From positions 125,710,526 to 125,774,525 of the forward strand of contig NC_035435.2 in the NCBI RefSeq assembly GCF_002127325.2: DNA of 64,000 bases, read 5' to 3'. Every line of letters starts with the position of its first letter. The first letter of the stretch is position 1. Both the position numbers and the translations under genes were made by a program. Of this stretch, positions 23,739 through 35,504 are shown piece by piece. Under the pieces are notes generated by a model that did no database searches, was not told the origin of the DNA, and was given only the letters and a program-made list of their open reading frames with translations. The stretch comes from Helianthus annuus (lineage: Eukaryota > Streptophyta > Magnoliopsida > Asterales > Asteraceae).

Positions 23739-24395
23739 GAAAAGATGGTATCAGAGCCAATGGTTATAGGGAATTAGGTTATTAGTAATGCTTTGACCTA
23801 GTCTATAACCTTCCTAGGAACCTAACGCGAGTTTACTTGCGTTTAGTCACAAAACAATACCGTCACCTACCCTTAGGCGACGACCACAACAAGAACATAA
23901 ATTTCAAAACCGCCTTGAAAAGCTAATCATCTGTTCTAAGATGATTGATTACTAGGTTTTGAACCCTCTATTGTAAGGTTTTGAACCCTTTGTTATAAGG
24001 TTTTGAACCCTTTGTTATAAGGTTTTGAACCCCTTTGAATTTTCAAAACTCCCGTCAAAGTTTTGGGTCCTAAATAGTGTGAACACGTGCGAACTGGAAG
24101 GGTGAATGCCTGTACCCTGGGTTTTCTGTCTAAGGTTAGAGTGTTCGTACAAATCCGCATAATCGGACCAGTCACTCTTACCTGGGAACTCTTGGGGTGA
24201 GTGTCCACTTATAGGCGAGCATGTCTTCGCGATACACTATGAGGATCTATTTGCTTTGATTCAGCCCTGGTGTTGTTTGTTTGCTTCATGATTCAAACAA
24301 GTGACCATCAACCGTGATTATGGTCAGTGATTGTAACATCCTATCCTTACCCAATACCATTTTATTTGTTTCCTTTCATGTTTTCCTCTTTTAGA
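23739..24395 (+). other. Retroelement leader
   Basis: Untranslated leader between LTR and gag. It holds a small tandem repeat of about 23 bp (GGTTTTGAACCCTTTGTTAT) in three copies around 23955-24030. No other gene is seen. Confidence 0.8.
23746..23758 (+). promoter_or_regulatory. Primer binding site (initiator tRNA-Met)
   Basis: TGGTATCAGAGCC lies 7 bp after the 5' LTR end. It is complementary to the 3' end of plant initiator tRNA-Met, the usual primer for this type of element. Confidence 0.92.
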
Positions 24396-25502
24396 ATGCC
24401 TCCTCGACGCGAACACCAGATAGCAACTGCCGAGCTGGCAGAAATTATTGCGCAGCAGATGGCTGCTCAATTCCCAAATCTCTTTGCTCAATGGAACCAA
24501 GCCAACAACAACAACAATGGTACGTGCAATTTCAAGAACTTTAACTCGGCTAAACCACTCAAGTTTAGTGGTTCTGAGGGAGTAACTGGGCTTCTCCAAT
24601 GGTTCGAGAGCATCGAGAATACCTTTCGCCACGTGCAGTGTCCGGAAAATCGCAAGGTCGAGTTTTCTTCGAGTGTGTTTCAAAAGAGGGCTCTTACATG
24701 GTGGAACGGGGTAATGAGAGACCGTGGTGCAGATGTTGCTCTAGCACAAACATGGGCTGAACTGAGAGCACTTATGATGAGAGAGTTTTGTCCTCGTCAT
24801 GAACAACGAGCGTTGGAGAAGGAGTTTGATGATTTGAAACAAGATAGCGGCGAACACAGGGCATATACTGATAGGTTTGAGGAGTTGAGTCTACTTTGCC
24901 CGACTATGGTCGTCCCACTCGACAAGGCTATCGAAAGGTACATCGACGGCCTGCCTGACTCGGTACAAGACATTGTCACTGGTAGCAACCCTACCACACT
25001 CCGTCGGGCCATTGAGCTATCTGCAACCTTGACTGAATCGCAGATCAGAAAGCATAAACTTTTTCGAAAAGGTGACAAGAAATCAGCCGGGGAATCGAAC
25101 CCAATCGAGGAATCAAAGACCATGGATGAACAGGCTGAATCTCCTAAGAAGTCAAGGAAGCGAAAGGCTTCTCAGAACTTCGCCGTGGTCGCTCACAATG
25201 GTCAAGCCGTCCCCAACCAACCAGCTCAACCCCTTGCTAGAAAACCATACAATGGAACTGCACCCTTGTGCAACCAATGTAGCCTCCATCATCACGCCAA
25301 TGTACAGTGCCGCAAATGCCAAACTTGTGGACTCATAGGCCATACAACAAGAATCTGCCCAGCTGCAGCTGCACCAAACCAAGCTGGCAACAATCCCGCT
25401 CAAGGTCGTTTCCTACTAGGTTCTTGTTTCAACTGTGGCGAGATGGGTCATTTCCGAAGAAATTGCCCAAAGCTTGCTAATGCAAATCCAGCACAAGGAT
25501 GA
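24396..25502 (+). CDS. Gag polyprotein of the gag-only retrotransposon
   Basis: Intact 368-residue frame starting MPPRREHQIATAELAE. An upstream in-frame Met at 24327 exists, but the lineage start MPPRR is preferred. The retrotransposon gag (capsid) domain occupies about residues 60-190, with KFSGSEGVTGLLQWFESIE, LTWWNGVM and REFCPRHEQRALEKEF as conserved blocks. A basic stretch KKSRKRK follows near 250. The C-terminus holds three CCHC zinc knuckles with C-X2-C-X4-H-X4-C spacing: CNQCSLHHHANVQC, CQTCGLIGHTTRIC and CFNCGEMGHFRRNC. It would package element RNA into virus-like particles. It stops soon after the last knuckle, where related elements run on into protease, so pol has been lost. An open frame in a low-divergence element suggests Gag was recently under selection. 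Confidence 0.95.
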   Translation: MPPRREHQIATAELAEIIAQQMAAQFPNLFAQWNQANNNNNGTCNFKNFNSAKPLKFSGSEGVTGLLQWFESIENTFRHVQCPENRKVEFSSSVFQKRALTWWNGVMRDRGADVALAQTWAELRALMMREFCPRHEQRALEKEFDDLKQDSGEHRAYTDRFEELSLLCPTMVVPLDKAIERYIDGLPDSVQDIVTGSNPTTLRRAIELSATLTESQIRKHKLFRKGDKKSAGESNPIEESKTMDEQAESPKKSRKRKASQNFAVVAHNGQAVPNQPAQPLARKPYNGTAPLCNQCSLHHHANVQCRKCQTCGLIGHTTRICPAAAAPNQAGNNPAQGRFLLGSCFNCGEMGHFRRNCPKLANANPAQG

Positions 25503-26544
25503 TCACCCGACTGACTAGAAGACAACATCGCTTAGAAATAATCATGTCTTATGTATTGTTGTCAAGATCCAAGGAACAGTTGATATCGTTGTTTATAAAT
25601 AAATCTTTCATTTACATTACAATGTATTTCGATGGTTGCATGTATAAACGACATATCCCTTGCAATACCGACAATCAAGGAACCGTAATCCTTGAAGAAC
25701 AAACTACCCCCAAAATTCTCCCATTCTATAATCGCTTGCGTCTTCCACGGAATTCCTAAGTACCCGTTTATTCTAAGGAAACGAAGTACAAGGCGCAGGT
25801 TACAACACAAGACGAATACCCAAGGTACCACTATAAATCCTTAATAGGGTACCTAGGAATTTCCCGTAAGTCTTTAATTGTTGTATACCTTCATTCGAAT
25901 GTGGTGATTCCTTGTAATCAAAAATCGAATTTTGGGAGATCTTTCTATCTTCTCAGATAGATTCCAGTGAACCTTGAGATCCGTCGACAGGTTTCCATAT
26001 CCATATTCAATCGATAACAAGTTAATAACAAATTATGATCAAATTAAACAATTATGTGACCATGTGCTTATGTGTTTCCTTATGTATTGTTGTGTGATCC
26101 AAATTATGTTATCCAAATCTTCGAAGAATCTTACATATCCGTGTACAAGAGATTCATAGTAGGATGCCCAAAGGTATTACTTAAAATCCTCAATGGACTT
26201 CTATGTTATAGTTAAGTCCCTCGGATTATAAAGTACTACTTCATAATTAGACCCCTTGAGTGGTCTAGCTAAACAGATTCATCCAAAAATCTGGTTAGGG
26301 ATATCATGTGATGATATAGCTGAAAGGACTCCTTGGTGGCCTAACCAAGAGGATCCCTGTCGATCTAATTAAAAGGAACCGATGGAAGTCTAGTCACCCT
26401 CGTCACAAGTTTGATATCCTTCCCCAAAACATTACAAAACAAACTGTGCGGACTGTGCAAGGGATTACGTAATTATGGATGCATACATAATTATGGAATT
26501 TAGTGCACAGAAAACACAGCAAGTTCTGTCATGTGTCTAGAGAT
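25503..26544 (+). other. Non-coding segment replacing pol
   Basis: No protease, RT or integrase motif is seen in any frame. Short frames (for example at 25499-25759) show no similarity to known proteins. The segment contains AT-rich unique sequence only. Confidence 0.7.
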
Positions 26545-27150
26545 AACCCTATTCATTTCCAATTCTGATGAAGCATCCGTTGAGGAAAAATGAACTAGCT
26601 ATTCATTTTTCGCTTCTGAAGAATATCCGTTGAGGAAATGAATATCCGTTTATCCTTCATTTCCAAATCTGAAGAATACCCGTCGAGGAAAATGACCCCG
26701 TTTGTTCATTTTCGTTCTGAAGATTTATCCGTTGAGGAAATGAATATCCGTTTATCCTTCATTTCCAAATCTGAAGAATACCCGTTGAAGATGACCCCGT
26801 TTGTTCATTTTCGTTTCTGAAGATTATCCGTTGAGGAAATGAATATCCGTTGTGTAATCCTTCATTTCCAACTCTGAGGAAGCAACCGTTGAAGATGACT
26901 CCGTTTGTTCATTTTCGTTTCTGAAGATTATCCGTTGAGGAAATGAATATCCGTTGTGTAATACTTCATTTCCAACTCTGAGGAAGCAACCGTTGAAGAT
27001 GACCCCGTTTGTACATTTTCGTTTCTGAAGATTATCCGTTGAGGAAATGAATATCCGTTTTGTAATCCTTCATTTCCAATTCTGATGAAGCAACCATTGA
27101 AAATGACCCGCCTGTTCATTTTCGTTTCGGAAGAATGACCGTTAAGGAAA
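26545..27150 (+). repeat. ~100-104-bp tandem repeats before the polypurine tract
   Basis: Five to six units share AGATTATCCGTTGAGGAAAT, ATGAATATCCGTT, TTCATTTCCAA and GACCCCGTTTGTTCATTTTC. Registers near 26721, 26821, 26925 and 27029 give spacings of 100, 104 and 104 bp. Earlier units are shorter and more diverged. The array ends about 90 bp before the PPT. Confidence 0.9.
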
Positions 27151-27237
27151 TGACAAGATATTGCCTTACATATCATTGGTGGTTATTTGGCAAATTCACA
27201 AATAGACTCCTACGAATAAATTTCGGGACGAAATTTC

Positions 27238-27253
27238 CTAAAGTAGGGGAGAC
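27238..27253 (+). promoter_or_regulatory. Polypurine tract
   Basis: AAAGTAGGGGAGAC stands directly before the 3' LTR start TGTGACACC. The upstream GGGACGAAATTTCCT matches the usual chromovirus context. Confidence 0.88.
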
Positions 27254-30200
27254 TGTGACACCTGTGTCACCGCGACCATCAAGCAAATACCAAGCCGATG
27301 AAATATTGTATTTCATACTTGGGATCTTGTATAAATATGTATATGTTTTGCACATATCAATTATTGTTCAAATTCAAACTCTACATTGCTTTCTAGAGCA
27401 TTATACGCAAACTGGTGCGTAAACATACTCAGTTTAATGCGACAAATACTCCGGAACATCAACATATACTCAACATACCTTAAATAACCTTTACATAACT
27501 TAGAAATAAGCTTTGAGAGGTTTGGTATGCTAAAACAAACTTTTGGATCATTCAGGGGCCAAAAATGTCAAAAAGTGCACAAGTTTGCACTTTCGCGCAT
27601 AACTGACGTTCTGAATACATCCGGACATCCAAAAATTTATGTAAGCATCCTTATATTATGCCTAAGTGTTTGGCATAAGAAAAATCCATTCGTCGCGTCA
27701 TTTGGATCGTCTTTCGCGCTTATGCGCACTCCGTCGTAATTTACCGAACATCGCGACCGTACGGCTAAACGAACCGACATCCGACATATTTTTGAGCACA
27801 TTTTAGGTCCCCTATACTTTAACTTCATTTTAGAGCTTTGAAATGGGGTTAACGGGGCTTAAACGTGCCAAAAACGCATCAAATACCAAGTTTTGGCGCT
27901 GCAGGGACTAAAGTTGTAATTCTGCCAAACTAGGTCCTTACGGACCGTAAGGCAAAACCCATACGGTCCGTAAAGGGTCCCCAGATCAGCAGAATCAACA
28001 TTTAATGCTGATTGGCTCTTCAGATTGCGAAAGGTTCGAATGCCTTTTCACCCAATGAAAGGCCAAGGGCCAAATTCAGTGTATTTAACCCCTGGACACG
28101 TGTACGCACGAGATCAAGGCACGACATTCGATAAAACGATCCTAACGGTTCCACTTTTCCTATAAATACCCCCCCCCCCCCCCCCCCGCTTTTGTGTAAA
28201 AACCCACAAAATCAGATCTAAATGCTCTAAGTTGATGCATGTGCTTCATACCTGAGCTATTTGATCTTGATTAGCACTCGGGGACCCTCCGTAAGTCTTC
28301 TTTCGCTCTTTTATTCGCTTTTCGAGTCCGAAAGTCGACGTTTAGTTGACTTTCTGCATTGACCAGCTTATGGTCGATGCGAAGTTCATGGAACTTCATA
28401 ACGTGAGCGTGATCACGATGGTTATGGTCCATAGTGACCATACCTACTGATCACCACGTTATCTAGGCTCAGTGACGAGTCGTAGTTTCGGTCAAAATGT
28501 GCATTCTTGCATGTTTTGTAACCAAACTACTCGTGGGCATCAAAGCCGTTTGTTTTGATGCCAAACCTGTTTTCTAAACTAAGTTAAGCATGTTCTAACA
28601 TGCTTAGCTCGTCACGTTTAGTATAGTGCTTATATAGGGTCGTAAGGTAAGCGATCTAAACCATCGCTTATACTTTCGAACCCGACCCATTTGGTCGATC
28701 TTTAGGATCCGACCAAACATATTAGGTGACCATAGCTATAACCTTCCGAGGTTATACCTTGTGGTCGCAATGTTAGGCGTTCCGAACGCGTTCTACGCGA
28801 ACGGCGCGTTAGGGTAGCATAAGCTACCTAAACGGGTCGTGATGGACCGTAAGCACTTAGGTTAAGTTTCATTTTAGGATGTAGGCTTTGTTAAACCATA
28901 CTACACGAGTCTCCCTACTCGTTTGGTTTACGAACCCGCGTACTATCCGATCCTTCCGATTTGGTCCGGTATATTAACATAGCTACCTATTAGGTGCCGT
29001 TTGATATCCCGTGATCTTTAGCATTATCTGGTTATTATACAAGAACTCCAAAGCAATCTCAGGTGAGTACATTGAACCCCTCTTTTACTGTTTTCCAAAC
29101 TGTTTTGGGGTGAAACACATGTGCCTACTTGCTACTTTCATGCTTTCCGGTTTTCACATCATATACTGCTATGTTCGATAGTACATATATAGTACATGAT
29201 TTCATTGTGTTTATGCTATGTATGCCCATTGTGTGCGTACTTAGTACATTGCTTTACATCACATTTCATGCTACGTACGCCCATTGTGTGCATACGTAGT
29301 ACATTGTTTCACATTGCATATCTGTTGCATATGCTCATCCAGCATATGAACACATTATTCTACATTTTGAACCGTGGTACTCTACAATACATTTCATGCT
29401 ACGTACGCCCATTGTGTGCATATGTAGTACATTGTTTCACATTGCATATCTGTTGCATATGCTCATCCAGCATATGAACACAGTATACTACATTTTGAAC
29501 CGTTGTACTCTACAATACATTTCATGCTACGTACGCCCATTGTGTGCATACGTAGTACATTGTTTCACATTGCATTTCTGTTGCATATGCTCATCCAGCA
29601 TATGAACACATCACACTACATTTTGAACCGTTGTAACTATTTGACTATGTGAACCGTCTTACCCCCTTGATTTCATGAACCGTCTGTAACCATTGAACCG
29701 TGTAAACCAGTTGTATCCGTTGACATGGATTACATTTGACAATAGACATTTGACTATACATGAACATTTCTACCGTTGTTAAACATTTCATCTTGATGGT
29801 TTGGTTTGAGTAAGTGATTTAAGTAACGAGGCATGTGTAATATGATACAAGCATGGTGGATACGCCGCTGGTACTTCCTATATATAAGTGTTTGTATGGT
29901 ATTACATATCGTAGCGTTATTTGAATCATTTCAATTTGAGACATAGAACATTTTATACAAATAACACGCTTTTCACAAGACATTGATTTACAAACAACAA
30001 ATCTTATACAAACTCTTTTTTTTTACATGGTTATTCAGTTAACCATGCATTGTTCTCTTATTTATACATATCATTTGATCTTACCGTTTTTCAAATGATT
30101 TACAAGACAAAGCAAAATACGAGGTTCATGACTAAACATTTTCTCAAACTCAAGTCATGAATTCCGTTTTCACAAAACCAATGTATCTCACAGGCATTTT

Positions 30201-30481
30201 TATGCTGACGTACCTATTTTCACATGTGTTTTCAGGAGATGATGCATAGGACTTATCAAGACATACTTAGGCGGACCTGTGCCTTAGTGACTTAAAACGA
30301 GACAAGAACTAGTTAATTTATGTTATGTACACTTTGATTCTTGTTTAGACAATGTAAACCTTCATGTTTGATTTATCAAATGAAACCTCATTTGCCATGG
30401 ATTTGAAACAATTGATTCTGTTACAACACTCCCCGACGTTTCCGCCACGTTTTGTATGTTCTACGTGGTCGGGGTGTGACA
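27254..30481 (+). repeat. 3' LTR (3,228 bp)
   Basis: Near-identical partner of 20519-23738. The only length difference, 8 bp, is fully accounted for by the poly-C run near 28170 (19 versus 11). The 128-bp repeats are at 29264-29647. ACTAA follows. Confidence 0.97.
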
Positions 30482-30592
30482 ACTAAACTACCCTCATTTT
30501 AGGGGTCTTTCTATAACTAAAGAGTGGGAAAAGTTCTTATTTTTTGGGTATCTTAAAATACCCCTCTCTCATGCATTATAATATAGTATAGA

Positions 30593-32396
30593 TATATAAA
30601 CTTAAAATTGATCATTACTATAAATTCTAGGATGTAGTCTTATAACTGAACTCTATCTATATTTTTTTTCAATTGATTTTAGAAGTTATTATATAAATTA
30701 GCATGTTGGTATTCATCGGGTTTTAGAAGTTACGTCATAATTATGATGTTACAATTGGCTAATTCATCTTTTCCTAATACTCGTTATTAATTGAACAACT
30801 TTAGTTTTCGTTGACGATGATATTACGTACATTAATTTTTTTTATCTTTTACAAATGATCCCTTCTATTATTCTAAATTGGATGACTTATCATTTAATTA
30901 GTTAATTTAATTATAATATATGTTGTTTAGGACTCTTACAATCTAGTGATGCTCATATGCATATTCCTTGAGCCACCATGATCATATATTTATGTTTTTT
31001 TATTAACCCTGTTAAGTTGTAAGTAAAATTGTTGAATTATTTTGATTTGAGTAAGTTAATTTGCAATCTATAGAATATTATATGTGTTTTCAGAACTCGT
31101 GAAAAACAATCAAATTCAATATCACAAAGTATGGACTCAATATTTTTGGACTAAACAGTGCAATTGTATTAGGTATATCTGCTTGTATTGGTGGTAATAT
31201 ATAAATGATGTATGTACTAGTTTTTCATTTTGTATAGTTTATAATTTAAATGGATTTAGTGATGTTGTAGGATTAAATATTCGGCTATACGTTTATGCAT
31301 GAACACTTGTATTCTTAAGAAATTAAAGAAGGCTTTAAATGATATTAATATATATGATGTTGGTTAATGCTTAAAAAAATTAAAATCATTAAATATCATT
31401 TTTCCCATCATGTTGGTTAATGCTTAGAAATTAAAATCATTAAATATCATTTTTCCCATCATGCAGTTTAATTCATTCTTTATTAATTTTAATTCATTCT
31501 TATTAATATCTTTTAACGTTAGAAATTTGATTAATTCTTATTACTTTAAATGATCTTTAATATCCATTTAATTACAATCTTAAATAATATGAAGTTATGA
31601 ACATGGATAGTCACACTATTCATAACGCTAAATGAAATGGAGTTAGGAACATAGATAGTCACTATAATACTATTTTTATAGATAATTAGGTGATTTACAA
31701 TTTAATTTAAGAGGTGATGATTTTAAAATTGCAATACGAAATTATAAACAAATTATATCTCTTACTTATTGGCTTTATAGTTTATACTGTTTAGATAATA
31801 TGTTATGTATGCATTGATCGTATTTCATAATAACGTTTGATGGAGATGAATTTGTAGTATACAATAGTTGACAAATTATTATATTATGAAAAAGTCTGTT
31901 TAGTATTTAATATATTCATGTACATTCACTTCTGATGTGTAATACTTGTATCTGACATATAAATTTTAATGTGATTGTTCGTAACAATTTAACTAGAAAT
32001 ACAATATGATAAGTTTATGTTTATAGTGTTCTTATTTGATATATCAGAATAAGAAATTTGGTGCTTTATATGACATTACATGACATGTTATCATATAATT
32101 TTAATCCGTTTGATGACAAATTATAGCTATATTTTTGTAGTAAAAAATCATATATTGATTTACTTATCTTTCTTTATAAATGTTATCTTACTATTAATCA
32201 AGATGTATGATTTTATTGTGACTTTCATCATATATCAACTTTGTCCTTTATGGAACACCACTAATTTGAAAACTAACGCACACGATGTCGATAAATTAGA
32301 GCATGACCTATATTAATAGGCTTATCACTATTGCAATTTTATGTGTCTTTTATATGCTTTCACTGGCTACAAATGCTTTGTTAGACTTTCAAGGAA
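30593..32396. other. AT-rich non-coding sequence
   Basis: No gene is recognised. A ~50-bp unit (TTGGTTAATGCTTA...TTTTTCCCATCATG) is duplicated head to tail around 31358-31463. A short open frame at 32080-32316 is low complexity and not supported as a gene. Confidence 0.5.
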
Positions 32397-33360
32397 GATG
32401 GACACACGCCCCTTAAAGGATACATGTTAAAATGAGGGGAAACTTATTCAAGTTGCACTCTTTTTCCCTTGACTAAGTTTTGTCCCATTGGGTTTTCTTT
32501 GTAAGGTTTTTAATGAGGCAACATACCTGATCCAGAAGTATTAGGGGGAGACAATACGCGCTGCACTCTTTTTCCTTTAGCTGAGGTTTTGTCCCACTGG
32601 GTTTTCCTAGCAAGGTTTTTAATGAGGCAGCATCATCAAGCGTATTACAAGAATACTATACCATTTCATCATGTGGATAGTCAAGAAGGAGTGTTATGAA
32701 TACATCATTAAGAATGACTCTCCACATCCTTAACTCCTCTTTTGTATTTACTCTTATGTTAATGTACAAGCCTATAAACGAACACAAAACGTTCATGAAC
32801 ATAATATATAATACTCTAACACTTATTAAATATTTTATTGTCTGTTGTGAAACGACCTACTAGGATACATGTTAAAATGAGGGGGAGACTTATTCAAGTT
32901 TCACTCTTTTTCCCTTGACTAAGTTTTGTCCCATTGGGTTTTCTTTGTAAGGTTTTTAATGAGACAACATACCTGATCCAGAAGTATTAGGGGAAGACAA
33001 TACGCGCTGCACTCTTTTTCCCTTAGCTGAGGTTTTGTCCCACTGGGTTTTCCTAGCAAGGTTTTTAATGAGGCAGCATCATCAAGCGTATTACAAGAAT
33101 AGTATACCATTTCATCATGTGGATAGTCAAGAGGGAGTGTTATGAATACATCATTAAGAATGACTCTCCACATCCTTAACTCCTCTTTTGTATTTACTCT
33201 TATGTTAATGTACAAGCCTATAAAAGAACACAAAACGTTCATGAACATAATATATAATACTCTAACACTTATTAAATATTTTATTGTCTGTTGTGAAACA
33301 ACGACCTACTAGCAATGTATAGAGAAGAATGAGAGAATGGAAGATGGATTTCTTATCAAT
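32397..33360 (+). mobile_element. Rearranged Ty1/copia 3' end, tandemly duplicated
   Basis: Two direct copies, about 443 bp apart (from about 32418 and 32861), each contain the copia 3' region. They share TTTTGTCCCATTGGGTTTTC and AAGGTTTTTAATGAGGC, a PPT-like CAAGRRGGAG, and the LTR start TGTTATGAATAC (32697 and 33140). Each LTR stops after CCTATAAA and is followed by a foreign AT-rich piece with AACGTTCATGAAC. After the second copy, 33288-33358 is the reverse complement of the other half of the same LTR (compare 16090-16150). The two LTR halves are thus in opposite orientation. Confidence 0.8.
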
Positions 33361-33436
33361 GGACGATTACAATTGTTGATGTTGAAGCCCACTATGATTG
33401 GTCTCTAATTCTTCTTGTCGTCCAAGAATTACTCAA

Positions 33437-33908
33437 TGTTGGTGCATATTTGTGACAACAACTTAGATTTGGTCTTTGGATATCTTGTAATTGGTAAAAT
33501 GATAAACGGTTAGCGGGTTTAGCTTTGTAATAGTTAGTTGTAATGTTTGGGCTAACCAAACCCACACATATTGGGTGTATGGGGCGAATTGGGCTTAGAC
33601 CTATTCGCAGCCCATGAGGTTTTGACCTAGCCATGTTGCAAACCTGTGCTATAAATACATAGCTTTGCATTAGGGTTTAGGTTAATCAGCCAAAAACAGT
33701 TTGTAAGAGAGTTTTTGTGAAGGCACTCTAGCTTGGACGAATTTAGGGTTTGATTGATTGTAATTCTTGTGATTGATAATCGGTAAAAACCCTTTTGATA
33801 GTAATTTCTGTTTCTACTCGTTTCTGTGCTAATCTGTTCTAGAGGATTCCGCACTCTAGATTGGATTGATAATTCTGTGACGATCCATACGAACCAGGGG
33901 GACCTACA
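33437..33908 (+). repeat. Ty1/copia LTR (472 bp)
   Basis: It starts TGTTGGTGCATATTTGTGAC, has a TATA-like GCTATAAATACATAG near 33649, and ends CCTACA. The PBS TGGTATCAGAGC follows at 33911. No partner LTR is found in the window. Confidence 0.75.
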
Positions 33909-33910
33909 AT

Positions 33911-33922
33911 TGGTATCAGAGC
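33911..33922 (+). promoter_or_regulatory. Primer binding site (initiator tRNA-Met)
   Basis: TGGTATCAGAGC lies two bases after the copia LTR end and is complementary to the 3' end of initiator tRNA-Met. Confidence 0.85.
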
Positions 33923-34649
33923 TTTAGGCTCTTGAAGAGGCTCGGTTCAGAATTGGTGGCTGCAGAAACCTGAAAAATTTCGAAAATTTTGAAACTAAAA
34001 AACTAGGGTTTTCGAAATTTTTGAATTTCTAATGTATTTCTGCGTTTTTGTTTGTGTTTGATCAGTCTGCGTATTTAATTTTGCTGTTTTGAGTGTTTTT
34101 GGTTGCAGGTTTGGTTGATTCTTGAAGAATTTTGGCTGGAAAACTTGAAGATTCGAAGATTTGTTCTTCGTGTTCTTCATTGTTTTTCAAAAATTACTGA
34201 TATTTTGTTGTTTCGATTCTGCAGGAAAGTGTTGAAAGAATCTGGAAAATCTCTAAAAATTTGAAAAGATTGAATTTTCGAATTTACTGGCGTATTTAAC
34301 AATTTCGCAGACTGGACCAACGTAATTGACTAACCGGCGTAGTTAAAATCCAAAGGCGACTTTGGTAACCGTGTTAATTGTCCTCAACGACATTTTCACG
34401 GTGATCAGCGACTTTACTAGTCGTCGTAATAGCGAAATTATTAATCAGCGAATTTAATCAGTGAACTTAATCAGCGAAGTTGACCTGAGCGAAATCATTG
34501 ACTGGCGAAAGTTAACCAGCAAAATTAGGCAGCGAAATTGGTTAACCTGCATAATTAAACAACATAAGTGATCAGCGAATTTGAACGGCGAAATTGAGCA
34601 GCGTATTTGACTGGGTTTATCAGCGAAATTGATAGTATAATTAAGGGGT
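33923..34649 (+). other. Copia leader remnant with degenerate CAGCGAAWTT words
   Basis: This is leader sequence after the PBS. From 34320 to 34630 the words AGCGAAATT, AGCGAATTT and GGCGAAATT recur every 15-30 bp in decayed form. No gag follows; the element is truncated near 34650. Confidence 0.55.
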
Positions 34650-35495
34650 GGAATTTTTCTTGGCAAGTGTCGATAAAAATTCACTGTTTTGCAAATAAAA
34701 AAGCGATCCATAGCTCATCTCGACAAATCGTTTGCACAGTTGGATTCCTTGGATTTCATGACGGTAAGAGCATTATTAACATTGCACCTACCTTCGAGAC
34801 CGCCTACAAGATGCAACAACAAGACGGGAGAAGCAGTATGGCACTTCACCTTCATACAATGTACAAAAATTAAACTTGTTATACTATCTCTAATGCAAGA
34901 TTAAAATTCTTACAAAAAAAAATTGCCACATCATCTCATTATTCACTTTTTTTCCTCTTTTTTTTCTTCATTTAAAACCTCACTACTCACAAACCTTATT
35001 ATCTCTTCACAAAAATGCATGCCCTTAACATTTCTACCTTCTCTGTACTCTCTCTTTCCTCTAACTCTTCATCCAAATCACAAATGCATCTCAAATGCAT
35101 CGTATTGGGTTTGGTCTTAGACCATAGCCAATGCAAAGCATTTAGCTTTCATTTGGCTTATGTGGATTTAGCATTCAAGGAGGAATGCCTTGAAGGACTT
35201 TGCATTTTAGTGAAATGTTCTTGGCAAGAATGGTACATTTTCTAGGATGGTTGGCCCCTAGGTTTGTTTTGTGTTTATTTTATCCTTTTATTGTTTTAAT
35301 TTATTTTGATATGCATAAATAAGTTGTATACTGTAAGCTTTAATGACTTGTATATATATATTTTTTTCATTTCAAATATAGTAATTTGACACAATAACAA
35401 AAAAATGTGATGTTTTTAAAAACGTAAGTTTATTAATGCTACTTTAGTAAAAAATAATACAAAAGTTTTAGATACGCATATATTAATGTTCATGT
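34650..35495. other. Unassigned non-coding sequence
   Basis: No supported gene. Short overlapping frames at 34607-34904 and 35015-35245 lack recognisable domains. GTCTTAGACCATAGCCAATGC at 35113 resembles the end of a small DNA element, but no partner end is seen. Confidence 0.4.
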
Positions 35496-35504
35496 TTAAA
35501 AGTT

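Larger units (their letters stand above)
20519..30481 (+). mobile_element. Young gag-only LTR retrotransposon with 3.2-kb LTRs (TR-GAG/LARD type)
   Basis: Both ends are exact: LTRs begin TGTGACACC and end GGGGTGTGACA, and a perfect 5-bp duplication ACTAA flanks the element (20514-20518 and 30482-30486). PBS, gag, polypurine tract and both LTRs are present, but there is no protease, RT, RNase H or integrase in any frame. The internal region is only 3,515 bp. I count five substitutions by eye between the LTRs (about 0.16%) plus one poly-C length change, so insertion is recent. Mobility would need pol proteins from a related chromovirus. Its MPPRRE gag start and the GGGACGAAATTT word before the PPT point to the same lineage. 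Confidence 0.95.
16457..30592 (-). mobile_element. Nested Helitron, minus orientation, with two later insertions
   Basis: On the minus strand the 5' end at 30592 reads TCTATACTATATTATAATGC with the required A outside. The 3' end at 16457 reads a GC hairpin (CCCGC...GCGGG), CACCCTG, CTAG, with T outside. Both ends obey the Helitron rules (5'-TC, 3'-CTRR, A|T target). Removing the Helitron at 17660-18847 and the LTR element with its TSD at 20514-30481 leaves about 3 kb. No Rep/helicase is present, so it would be non-autonomous. It carries an intron-bearing gene fragment (19279-19929). That the two ends belong to one insertion is an inference. Confidence 0.55.

Noticed and set aside
23746..23758. 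TGGTATCAGAGCC sites as tRNA gene pieces
   Set aside because: They occur just inside LTRs and match only the 3' end complement of initiator tRNA-Met, so they are primer binding sites.
34607..35245. Overlapping 71-88-residue frames
   Set aside because: No family resemblance. They lie at the broken end of a copia leader and in AT-rich sequence.
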